Assembly: GCF_008692195.1 (NCBI RefSeq)
Contig: NZ_RXOM01000065.1
Coordinates: forward strand, 124,001 to 188,000
Direction of reading: 5' to 3'
Source of the DNA: Salegentibacter sp. R32
GTDB lineage: Bacteria > Bacteroidota > Bacteroidia > Flavobacteriales > Flavobacteriaceae
DNA length: 64,000 nucleotides
The position numbers and the translations under genes are program-made. Every line of letters begins with the position of its first letter. Positions within the stretch are counted from its first letter, which is position 1. Shown in pieces: positions 18,244-26,600 of the stretch. A model generated the notes under the pieces. The model searched no databases, was not told the DNA's origin, and saw only the letters and a list, made by a program, of their open reading frames with translations.

Positions 18244-19255
18244 AATTCAGTTCTTTTTCATAATGGGAAAGAAGCTCTTCAAAATGTTTTTGGGTTTCTT
18301 CCAAACTCATTAAACTTCTACCTCCGGCGGCATTAATGTGCCCACCCCCTTCAAAATGTTCCCGGGCAAATTCATTTACATTAAAATCTCCTTTAGAACG
18401 TAAAGATATCTTAATAATTTTTTCTGCCTCGTTTTCTATAAAAATTGCGGCAAAAATTATTCCTTTTATCCCAAGACTGTAATTCACAAAACCTTCGGTA
18501 TCTCCCTTTTTAAAGTTGTGCTCGTCCAGTTCTTTTTGCGATAACGTGATATAAGCCGTATGATAATTGGGCAATACTTTCATATTATTTAAAGCTACCC
18601 CTAATAATTGCATCCGGTTATAGGAATTGGTATCAAAAGTTTGCTGATGAATTTCACTATTTCTTGCTCCTTTATCAATTAAATCGGCAATCACCCGATG
18701 GGTTGTGCTGGTCGTGGAAGGAAATCGAAAAGAGCCTGTGTCGGTCATAATTCCTAAATACAAGCAGCTGGCAATTGAAGGAGTAATCTGTTCGGTTGCT
18801 TCTAACATTCCCAAAAAATGGTACACCATCTCACAGGTAGAAGAACAACTCACATCACTATAGGTAAATTTAGCATAATTGTCCGGTTGTTGATGATGGT
18901 CAATCATTACATAAGTGGTGTCTGTATTATTTAGAATTTCTTCCATTTGACCGGTCCGGGAAAAATGATTGAAATCTAAAGTAAAAATTAGTTCAGCCTG
19001 ACTAATAAATCGTTTAGCTTGTTCATTTTGCTGTTCAAAATTTACCACTTCTTCTTCGCCGGGAACCCATTTTAAAAAATCGGGATAATCATTGGGAGTT
19101 ACTACCACAACTTCATGGTTCTGACTTTTTAAATAATGGTATAAACCCAAGGTTGAGCCAATAGCGTCACCATCTGGATTTTTATGCGGAATAATCACTA
19201 TTTTTTTGGGTTGTGCCAATAGTGATTTTATTTCTTTTATTTCGTTTGAATTCAT
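18233..19255 (-). CDS. nrnA: DHH/DHHA1 oligoribonuclease / pAp phosphatase NrnA
   Basis: A 340-residue cytoplasmic phosphoesterase degrading short RNA oligomers and/or 3'-phosphoadenosine-5'-phosphate. DHH-domain motifs are IPHKNPDGDAIGSTLGLY, FTLDFNHFSRTG and MIDHHQQPDNYA. The DHHA1 C-terminal glycine-rich motif is HFEGGGHINAAGG. It is divergent from ndk and translationally overlapped by gldI downstream. Confidence 0.93.
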   Translation of the reverse strand: MNSNEIKEIKSLLAQPKKIVIIPHKNPDGDAIGSTLGLYHYLKSQNHEVVVVTPNDYPDFLKWVPGEEEVVNFEQQNEQAKRFISQAELIFTLDFNHFSRTGQMEEILNNTDTTYVMIDHHQQPDNYAKFTYSDVSCSSTCEMVYHFLGMLEATEQITPSIASCLYLGIMTDTGSFRFPSTTSTTHRVIADLIDKGARNSEIHQQTFDTNSYNRMQLLGVALNNMKVLPNYHTAYITLSQKELDEHNFKKGDTEGFVNYSLGIKGIIFAAIFIENEAEKIIKISLRSKGDFNVNEFAREHFEGGGHINAAGGRSLMSLEETQKHFEELLSHYEKELNYED

Positions 19256-19349
19256 AGCCCACGAAGATACAATTTATAATATTTCTGAAATTAATTTCTT
19301 TTCCTGTTTATTAAAGCCTTATAAATTTAGGTATTGCAGATGTTTTGCT

Positions 19350-19357
19350 TACTTTTG
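19350..19357 (+). promoter_or_regulatory. Bacteroidota-type -7 element for ndk
   Basis: TACTTTTG matches TAnnTTTG, 23 nt upstream of the ndk ATG. The -33 region is weak. Confidence 0.55.
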
Positions 19358-19380
19358 CAGCAAAATTTAAAAAGATTACC

Positions 19381-19800
19381 ATGGCAGGAAATAGAACTTT
19401 TACAATGATTAAGCCTGATGCGGTTGAAAATGGCCATATTGGAGCAATTTTAGAACAAATTACCGCTTCTGGATTTAGAATCGTTGCAATGAAGCTAACC
19501 CAAATGACTACTAGAGATGCTGAAGAATTTTACGCTGTACATAAAAAGCGTCCATTTTTTGGTGAATTAGTGGAATTTATGACCCGCGGACCTATCGTAG
19601 CTGCTGTTCTTGAAAAGGACAATGCAGTAGAAGACTTCAGAACTTTAATTGGTGCTACCAATCCTGAAGAAGCGGCAGAAGGAACCATTAGAAAAAAATA
19701 CGCAACTTCTATTGGAGAAAATGCGGTTCACGGAAGTGATAGTGATGAAAATGCAGAAATTGAAGCAGCTTTCCACTTTGCAGGAAGAGAGCAGTTTTAA
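19381..19800 (+). CDS. ndk: Nucleoside diphosphate kinase
   Basis: A 139-residue enzyme transferring the gamma-phosphate between nucleoside tri- and diphosphates. N-terminal [18 protein letters not shown] is typical, and the phosphorylated histidine is in [20 protein letters not shown] start at the ATG at 19381 (MAGNRTF); the open frame continues upstream but runs into the promoter box. The last few codons and the terminator are copied again at about 22.2 kb. Confidence 0.96.
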   Translation: MAGNRTFTMIKPDAVENGHIGAILEQITASGFRIVAMKLTQMTTRDAEEFYAVHKKRPFFGELVEFMTRGPIVAAVLEKDNAVEDFRTLIGATNPEEAAEGTIRKKYATSIGENAVHGSDSDENAEIEAAFHFAGREQF

Positions 19801-19854
19801 TTAGATAACCTTATAATTTTAAAAACCCGCTAGAGAAATCTAGCGGGTTTTTTG
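19784..19854 (+). repeat. Direct repeat, copy 1: ndk 3' end plus terminator
   Basis: About 71 bp spanning the last ndk codons, the trailer TTAGATAACCTTA and the terminator. It is repeated in the same orientation at 22,174-22,243 with few mismatches. Confidence 0.85.
19822..19851 (+). terminator. ndk rho-independent terminator
   Basis: Perfect 13-bp stem AAAACCCGCTAGA / TCTAGCGGGTTTT with GAAA loop and T-run, 22 bp after the ndk stop. Confidence 0.9.
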
Positions 19855-19894
19855 CTTCTTTTTGATTATCCGTAATTTATAATAATGGGTATTT

Positions 19895-20002
19895 TCGTCA
19901 TTCCGGACTTGATCCGGAATCTCATACTGCATTGAAAAAAATATTTAGGATGAGACCCTGAATCAACACTTCGACTCCGCTCAGTGTGACATTTCAGGGT
20001 GA
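19895..20002. repeat. REP-like dispersed palindromic repeats
   Basis: The gene-free stretch 19,855-20,053 holds three nested or adjacent inverted repeats. ATTCCGGA faces TCCGGAAT (19,900-19,920). ACCCTGAA faces TTCAGGGT (19,955-20,000). Inside the latter ACACT faces AGTGT (19,966-19,987). The innermost unit, CACTTCGACTCCGCTCAGTG, resembles the repeat at 4,083-4,102. No coding potential is seen. Confidence 0.65.
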
Positions 20003-20053
20003 CTGCGCATCATTATGATTCAGAACGGATATTCAATTACTTCTTTGAAGGAA

Positions 20054-20818
20054 TCAATCAGTAATACAATTTTTCCTATAATCAAGCGGGGAAACCCCTA
20101 CATTTCGTTTAAAATATTTTCCGAAAAAAGATGGAGAAGGGAAGTTCAACTTTTCAGCAATTTGCTGAATGGTTAAATGAGGATGTTTCAACAGGGATTT
20201 GGCTTCCATAATTACAAATCTGTTAATCCAAACTTTAGCCGAAAAGCCTGTAGTCTCTTTAATAATTTTTGAAAAATATTTAGGCGTTAGGTGTAATTTT
20301 TCAGCATAATAATTTACGTTTCTGTGCTGAAGGTAACTTTTTTGAACTTCAGTTAAAAATTTATTTGTCCACATTTGGTTTCCAACGTTGGCTTCTTCCA
20401 TATACTTAGTGAAAAAATCATGACCCAAACCATAAAAATATGCTTTAGTCAAATACTTTATGCTTTTTAAAGCATATGGATTATTGGTGTTCAAATTCAA
20501 TTTTTTTACCGTGGCACAGTATTCCAATAAAGATTTTAACTCACTTTTTTGTAAAGGAAAAAGACAGTTATTAAGCAATGATAAAATAGGCAATAGCCGG
20601 TTTTCGATTTCGAGGTTCTCGGTAAACTCCTCATTCATAGAAATAATTGTTCCTTCCAACTCATCACTTATAGATTTTATTTCTACGAAGGTTTGCGGTA
20701 AAATTATCATTAAAAAGGGCGCAAGGGCCGTATATTCTTTTGCGTTTACATCGCAATTTAATTTTCCTTTTTGGCAAATAATAGCAAAAGTGTTTTCTGT
20801 TTTTGTAAGAGCATTCAT
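20054..20818 (-). CDS. AraC-family transcriptional regulator
   Basis: A 254-residue regulator with a variable N-terminal sensing domain (about 1-150) and a C-terminal double helix-turn-helix (about 155-250). The HTH reads NYYAEKLHLTPKYFSKIIKE, then LTIQQIAEKLNFPSPSFFGK, YFKRNVGVSPLDYR. The ligand is unknown. The longer frame reaches 20,917 but the extra 33 residues are basic and unlike the family, so I start at the ATG at 20818. It is divergent from the lipocalin-like gene and may regulate it; the two lie together between the duplicated ndk terminators. Confidence 0.88.
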   Translation of the reverse strand: MNALTKTENTFAIICQKGKLNCDVNAKEYTALAPFLMIILPQTFVEIKSISDELEGTIISMNEEFTENLEIENRLLPILSLLNNCLFPLQKSELKSLLEYCATVKKLNLNTNNPYALKSIKYLTKAYFYGLGHDFFTKYMEEANVGNQMWTNKFLTEVQKSYLQHRNVNYYAEKLHLTPKYFSKIIKETTGFSAKVWINRFVIMEAKSLLKHPHLTIQQIAEKLNFPSPSFFGKYFKRNVGVSPLDYRKNCITD

Positions 20819-21062
20819 AACCAAAGACTTTGTATTTATTTTTAATGTAGTAATTTGATTATTAGAGATTTTATTATGTTTTTTCTTTTTAACGAATGAT
20901 GAATTCCAATGCCCCATTTAACTCTTTTAAAAATTAAATATAATTATTAAAAACGACTTTTTGACCAATAATGCTGCTATTTAGACCTTATGATTTGCTT
21001 CATCAATAGGTAATTTTACAGAAAGAAATAGTAGTATAATTAGTATATAAAATTTAATTCTT

Positions 21063-22163
21063 ATGAAAATTAAAAATTCTAAAGTTACATTGGAAGATGA
21101 AGCGAGAACTACTGCCGGAGAAGATGTACGTTCCGGTTTTTTAGACTGGTTATTTCATTTTTCTGTTTCAGATAAAGAGGGTGAGCTCTATTCTATAGGG
21201 GGTTCTATTCTTTCGCTTGCGGTAGAAAAGCTTGATGTATTGTCTATTAGTTACGCTAAGGGAAAAGGAAGTACCCAACAACTTCCCAATTCTATTTATA
21301 AAATTGGGAAATATCCCGGTAATGCAATTGAACGCTTACTAAGAAAACCCGGAGGTACTCTCAAAATTCAGCAGGAAAAAGATAAGGTTATCGTTACCTG
21401 TGGTGAAGAATATAAAGTAGAATGCTTTAAAGATAATACTTGGCATTTAATGATTGATACCCTTGATGGAGCCTACAGAGCTGATTTGTACCATAAACCT
21501 CACGGTTTCCCACTTTGGTATGGAAGAGAAAAACCTTCTTTCTTAACTCAGCATTCTGTTACCTACGGATACAATTGGGCTGGTGATGTGGAAGGAACTA
21601 TTTTTGTGGAAGGAAAAGAAATTGCAGTACAAGGTTTGGGGATACGCGAACGTTACGTTGCTGTAGATTCTTCGGCCGCAGAGCTTGGTGGATGGGAAGA
21701 TTGGGGTTGGGTTTCGTTTAATGAAATTCATTGCTCCTTGTATGATATGCGTTTGGGAATGAAAGATTTTTCTATTTACGATTTAGAAACCAAAAAGCAT
21801 TATCCTGAAGGAGATATGAAAATAGTGCATGAAGATTGGGTGTTTCTGCGGGAATTGGAAGGTTTTATTCCCACTAAATATCATATTCAAATAGAAGTTG
21901 AAGATGGGGTTTATGAAGTTACAGCACATGTTTGTAATGCAAGCACTTGGGGGGTAACGCATAAAGTACCTGATAATCCCGTGGCCAATTTAACGTTTGA
22001 TAAGGTAGAAGGACATTTTAAGTTTAAGGATGGTTCTGTAAAAGAGTTAACTGGTGGAAGAGGGGTTATTGCCATTAGGCAATGGCATGCTTATCCTAAT
22101 ATTCTTCCTAGGGAATTATATCTAGACGATGTCCTTGAAGGAGAAAAGTTTGATACTTTGTAA
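21063..22163 (+). CDS. Predicted lipocalin/CrtC-AttH-like protein
   Basis: A 366-residue soluble protein without signal peptide or membrane helix. The alternating beta-strand pattern and segments such as TYGYNWAGDVEGTIFVEGKE, GLGIRERYVAVDSS and GGWEDWGWVSFNEIHCSLYD resemble the carotenoid 1,2-hydratase/AttH lipocalin-like superfamily, whose members hydrate or hydrolyse hydrophobic molecules. This resemblance is by eye and low-level. It pairs with the divergent AraC regulator, and both sit inside the terminator-flanked segment. Any catalytic function is unproven. Confidence 0.5.
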   Translation: MKIKNSKVTLEDEARTTAGEDVRSGFLDWLFHFSVSDKEGELYSIGGSILSLAVEKLDVLSISYAKGKGSTQQLPNSIYKIGKYPGNAIERLLRKPGGTLKIQQEKDKVIVTCGEEYKVECFKDNTWHLMIDTLDGAYRADLYHKPHGFPLWYGREKPSFLTQHSVTYGYNWAGDVEGTIFVEGKEIAVQGLGIRERYVAVDSSAAELGGWEDWGWVSFNEIHCSLYDMRLGMKDFSIYDLETKKHYPEGDMKIVHEDWVFLRELEGFIPTKYHIQIEVEDGVYEVTAHVCNASTWGVTHKVPDNPVANLTFDKVEGHFKFKDGSVKELTGGRGVIAIRQWHAYPNILPRELYLDDVLEGEKFDTL

Positions 22164-22173
22164 AAGAGAAATA

Positions 22174-22243
22174 GAAGAGTACAGTTTTAATTAGATAACC
22201 TTAGAATTTGAAAACCCGTTAGAGAAATCTAACGGGTTTTTTG
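22174..22243 (+). repeat. Direct repeat, copy 2: ndk-type 3' end plus terminator
   Basis: Near-copy of 19,784-19,854 located after the lipocalin-like gene. It includes GAAGAG, CAGTTTTAATTAGATAACC and the whole hairpin, although no ndk gene precedes it. Confidence 0.85.
22211..22240 (+). terminator. Rho-independent terminator, paralogue of the ndk terminator
   Basis: Stem AAAACCCGTTAGA / TCTAACGGGTTTT with the same GAAA loop as the ndk terminator. The two hairpins differ by one C-G to T-A pair, a compensated change that preserves pairing. Confidence 0.9.
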
Positions 22244-22290
22244 TTTTATGAGTTAATGGTATATTTAGTTTTTGAAAGAATTAATAAGAA

Positions 22291-23388
22291 ATGAGTGACG
22301 ATAAAAATTTGCAAATAACATATTTTCTTGGAGCTGGTGCTAGTTTTAATGCTATTCCTATTTGGAAAGAGCAAGCTTTATCAATGGCTCAATTAGCAAG
22401 AGATGTTCAATCTTATATCAAAAATAATCAGTATAGTAAGGAAAACTCTTATTTACGTGATGATGAAATAGAAATTTATATGTCAGATAAACTGAAAGAA
22501 TTTTTTAAAGAGTTAGAGTTTTTCGGTAATAAAGCTGTTGAATATGGTTCTATAGATATTTATGCTAGAAGATTATCTTTATTAGGTAAGAAAGAAGAAC
22601 TAAACTTATTGAAAAAATGCGTAAGTGTTTATTTTGATTTATGGGAATCAAATTTTTATGGATTGAGGAGGTTTATTGATAAACCTAAAATGAATGAAAA
22701 AGATGACAAGAAGTATGATAGAATAGACAAAAGGTATTATAGTTTATTTTCTGTTATTCTAGGTGAAGGGAAGCAATTTCCAGTTTTAAACAAAAATGTA
22801 AATTTTATTACTTGGAATTATGATTTACAAGTAGAGAAAGCATATGAGTCTTTCTTAGAAAATGAAACTAAAGATTTAAAAGAATTAATAAATAAATTTA
22901 ATAATCAAAGTAAGAATATTATTCATCTGAATGGCTTTAGAGGTTTATTTAATTTTAATGAAGATTCTTTTGAAACAGTAGAAAAAGAACATTGTACTTC
23001 TTTAAGTGAATACTTAAATAAATTAGCAGATAACGAGCAAAAGTTTAAAAATAATCTTCAAGATTACTCAAGTAGTATTAAATATGCTTGGGAAGGAAAT
23101 GAAGAAGATTTATCGTTAGCAAAAGAGCGAATGCGGAATACCGATATTTTAATAGTAATTGGTTATTCTTTTCCAGCATTTAACAGAGAAATTGACCAAG
23201 AATTAATAGACACTTTTAAAAATAATGGTAGAAATGGTCGTGTAGTTATCCAAAATCCTAAGATTAATAAAGATTTATTGGAAATCATGTTCAAGAATAT
23301 TAAAGTAGAAGAAGTTGAAAATACAGAACAATTTTATATAGCACCAGAGTTTTTGACTCCATCTATTTTTCCTAGCGAATATTTTTAA
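22291..23388 (+). CDS. SIR2-domain protein (putative NADase, possible defence gene)
   Basis: A 365-residue cytoplasmic protein with a SIR2-like fold of the type found in phage-defence NADases (ThsA, DSR families). The NAD-binding loop is FLGAGASFNAIPI (GAGAS at 14-18). The TxNYD-type motif is TWNYD with asparagine 176; the HxxG motif is HLNG with histidine 212; a GYSF motif lies at 291-294. Asparagine and histidine at these places are catalytic in defence SIR2 domains. No second effector or sensor domain is visible and no partner gene is adjacent, so it may be a stand-alone defence NADase. Its base composition is AT-rich. Confidence 0.72.
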   Translation: MSDDKNLQITYFLGAGASFNAIPIWKEQALSMAQLARDVQSYIKNNQYSKENSYLRDDEIEIYMSDKLKEFFKELEFFGNKAVEYGSIDIYARRLSLLGKKEELNLLKKCVSVYFDLWESNFYGLRRFIDKPKMNEKDDKKYDRIDKRYYSLFSVILGEGKQFPVLNKNVNFITWNYDLQVEKAYESFLENETKDLKELINKFNNQSKNIIHLNGFRGLFNFNEDSFETVEKEHCTSLSEYLNKLADNEQKFKNNLQDYSSSIKYAWEGNEEDLSLAKERMRNTDILIVIGYSFPAFNREIDQELIDTFKNNGRNGRVVIQNPKINKDLLEIMFKNIKVEEVENTEQFYIAPEFLTPSIFPSEYF

Positions 23389-23655
23389 ATAGATTATAAT
23401 AGGGTGGATTAGTAACCCTGATATAGATGTTTACCTAAAAACTAATTTTTTTACCAATTCCCTTCCTAGTTCTAAGGATTTCTATAGCTTTAAAATAGTG
23501 AAGTATTGTACTGTATTTTTTCTTCAACTTATACTAAATCTTAAGTTTCTTTATAAGAATTATTAAAGTTGAATAAAAAAAAAGTAATTTTTTGTGAAAA
23601 ACCGTCATTTTTTTTTAAAAAAAAATTAACTTTAAGCAATATAAAACTTAATATT
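23389..23655. other. Gene-free spacer before the adhesin
   Basis: 267 bp of very AT-rich DNA ending in A/T homopolymers and TAACTTTA, a weak TAnnTTTG-like box about 30 nt before the ATG at 23656. The open frame extends upstream to 23,569, but its extra residues are not signal-peptide-like. Nothing else is recognisable. Confidence 0.4.
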
Positions 23656-26600
23656 ATGAAAAAAATCTACTTAATTTTTAGTGTTTTCTTGTTTTCATTT
23701 GTCTGTTATTCGCAGTCTGGCCTTTATCTGGGATGGGATAAAGAAGTTGGCTGTGAGGTATTAGGTGAGGATAGGGAAAAAGGAGCCTTGTTTTCTGAAA
23801 TAGAAGATGGTGAATGTTTAAAAGTTTGTGAAAATTCTGAAGTGAACTATTCTATACATGGTATAGATATGTCATCTGTCAATCATATTGATTGGTTTGT
23901 AAATGGTGGAAGTGTTAGCTCAAATCAAAACACAGCTCAAGTGCATTGGGGGGCTTCTGGTGCTGGTGGTTTGAAAATAGAGATTTTTTTCAATGACGGT
24001 AGTCAGGTAGTTAAGAATATTTGTATTGAGATAATTAAAGGGCCTAGAGCTCTAATTGGTGGGTTTCCAGGATTTGGAGATCCTAGTTCTGCAGCAGATT
24101 ATGTAGTTATATGCTTAGAGGATCAATTGGATTTTACCAACTTATCAGATCCTAATGGAGGTACAGCTATTGTTTCAAGTTTTTGGGATTTTGGTGATGG
24201 AGGATACTCTAACCAGTTTGAGCCTTCATATATTTATAGTCAGCCGGGAAATTATGTTTGTAGTTTAACAGTAAAAAACTCTTGTGGTTGTACTGATACT
24301 TATAAAATAGAAGTAAAGGTTACCCCTCAACAATATATAGGGATTGACTGTAACTCGGTAACTTGTGAAGGTATGATAGAAACCTATTACCCTGCAACGG
24401 ATGTGAATTGTAGTAATATAGAATGGAAAGTTGAAGGTGGGACAATTGTGAATCAAACCGGTGCTCCTAACTTTTCTGTAGAGGTAGAATGGAATGATTT
24501 GGAACCTGAGGATGGATTTGGATATGTGACTATGATACCTGAAGATTGTGATGGTTGCAATATGCCTTCTACTATAAAGGTTCCAATAGTTAGAACTGCT
24601 AAAACGGAAGAGCTGAACCTGATTAATGGTGATAGTGATATATGTACCAGTGTTCAAAAAATTTATAAAATGCCTCAGTGGCCCTCTACATATTATAAAT
24701 GGAGTGTTGTAGGAGTGAGTTCAAATTCTGTTCAACTTGTTCATACAGATCAGCCCAACGAAATAGCGGTTAGATTTCTTGGGAGCTTTTCGGCAAATGC
24801 TCTTTTAAGGTGTACTTATCAGAATTCCGTGTTGGGATGTGGAGGTATAGCTGAAAAAAGATTAAAAGTTTCTCCTACTATTAATATTTTATCTGATCAA
24901 CAAGATGATTTATGTGAAGGGGAGCATGGGTATTATTACCTTCCTTCGGGATACAGCGGAAGCTGGCTTGTAAAGGGATCTAATAATTTTCAAGATACAG
25001 GATATGGTAATAGTATTTCGACTACGTTTGATAATCCAGGAACTTATACCATAAGTGTATCTTCTCCAGATTTCTGTCTAGGTAGACCTGTAAGGGTAAA
25101 TGTAGAAGAAAGACCTGAAACTCCCTCTGGAATTGTTGGAGAATTAGAAGTTTGTCCTAATAATAATTATACCTATTCTCTTACTGAAGAGGTTACAGAT
25201 GACAAAGTCTTGTGGGAAGTAAGTGGAGGTACGATTAATGGCACAAGTGAAGGTAATGAAATTTCTGTAACCTTTGATAATAGTGGTTCTTATTCTGTTA
25301 TGGCTTGGGTAGAAGGTTATCAGAAACCATATTGTAGATCAGAGGTGATAGAAATTAATCCTCAAGTTTTTGTTATGCCATTAAATATTAGTGGAGCAAA
25401 TGAAGTTTGTCCCGATTCCTATGAATCATATAGTGTTTCTTATACCGAAGCAACTACTTATAACTGGAATATAGTGCCCTCAACTTTAGGTTCTATTGTT
25501 CAGGGACAGGGAACTCCTTCTGTAGAAGTAGAGTGGTATCAAAGTGCTAATTCTTCTCCTGCAACCCTAACTGTTGATGCGACGGAATGTGGTTTGTCTT
25601 TTTCAGATTCGAAAATAATTGATTTTGGTGAAGTACCAGAAATTACATTAAGTACTTCAGCTAGTACTATTTGTGTCGGAGAAAATTTAGATATCTCTTT
25701 TTCAAGTAATATTCCTATAAACTCTGTAGATGAAATTATTTGGGATTTTGGGGATGGTAATAGTCAGACTATAACTTCAGGATCTAATCAAATAACTCAT
25801 GCCTATACTTATATAAGCCCTACCAACAATAATATAAATTATAATATTAAATTAACTTTAAAAGGAATTAATGGTTGTGATAATGTTCAAGTAATTGAAT
25901 ATGGTTCTGTAACGGTGCTTCCTAAACCCATCGCTCATATATCTCCATCAATCGATAGGTATTTTTCAAGTGCAGCTAATATAAATGTCGATTTTGTAGC
26001 TACTGAAGAAAGTGGTTTAGGAGGAGGTTCTACTATTGAGTGGTTCGATACTTCCGGTTCTCTATCGGTTTTTGGTAGTAATTTTAGTCCTACAGATTTT
26101 GGAGGTTATTATGCAGTGATTACCAATAACACTACAGGTTGTTCAGATACTACTAATACAGTTTGGATAAGACAAACCTCTGGAGGATCTGGATGTAGTA
26201 CAGGTCCAACAGATTTTGATATAACTATCGATAATAATGATTGTGGTCTTGTAAGTGCAACCTTGCATACAAATGGAAGCTCTTATATTGATTTTGATTG
26301 GCATGTAGGGCCAGGTAATACTATTATTAATTCTAATAGTTCCAATACGCAAATAGATGTGTTAATTCCATTTGCTGGTGAATATACTTTTAGGGCAGAT
26401 ATTCATATTCAAGGAGTCGATAGTAATGGTGATCCGTGTGTTGCAACTAAAAAAGTCTTTGGAGAAGCAGTACCTGTGCCTTTTATCCCTGATTTACGTT
26501 ATACGTTGAGTTGTGGAACTCAAACAGGGACTTATGATGTGACTTTGTTGGATGATTCTAATTATTATGCTCCAAATACAATAAGTTCTTGGGAATATCA

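Noticed and set aside
24265-24657. Minus-strand open frame of 130 codons inside the adhesin
   Set aside because: Composition is dominated by Ile, Thr and Tyr from antisense of a repetitive coding region; no start context or motif.
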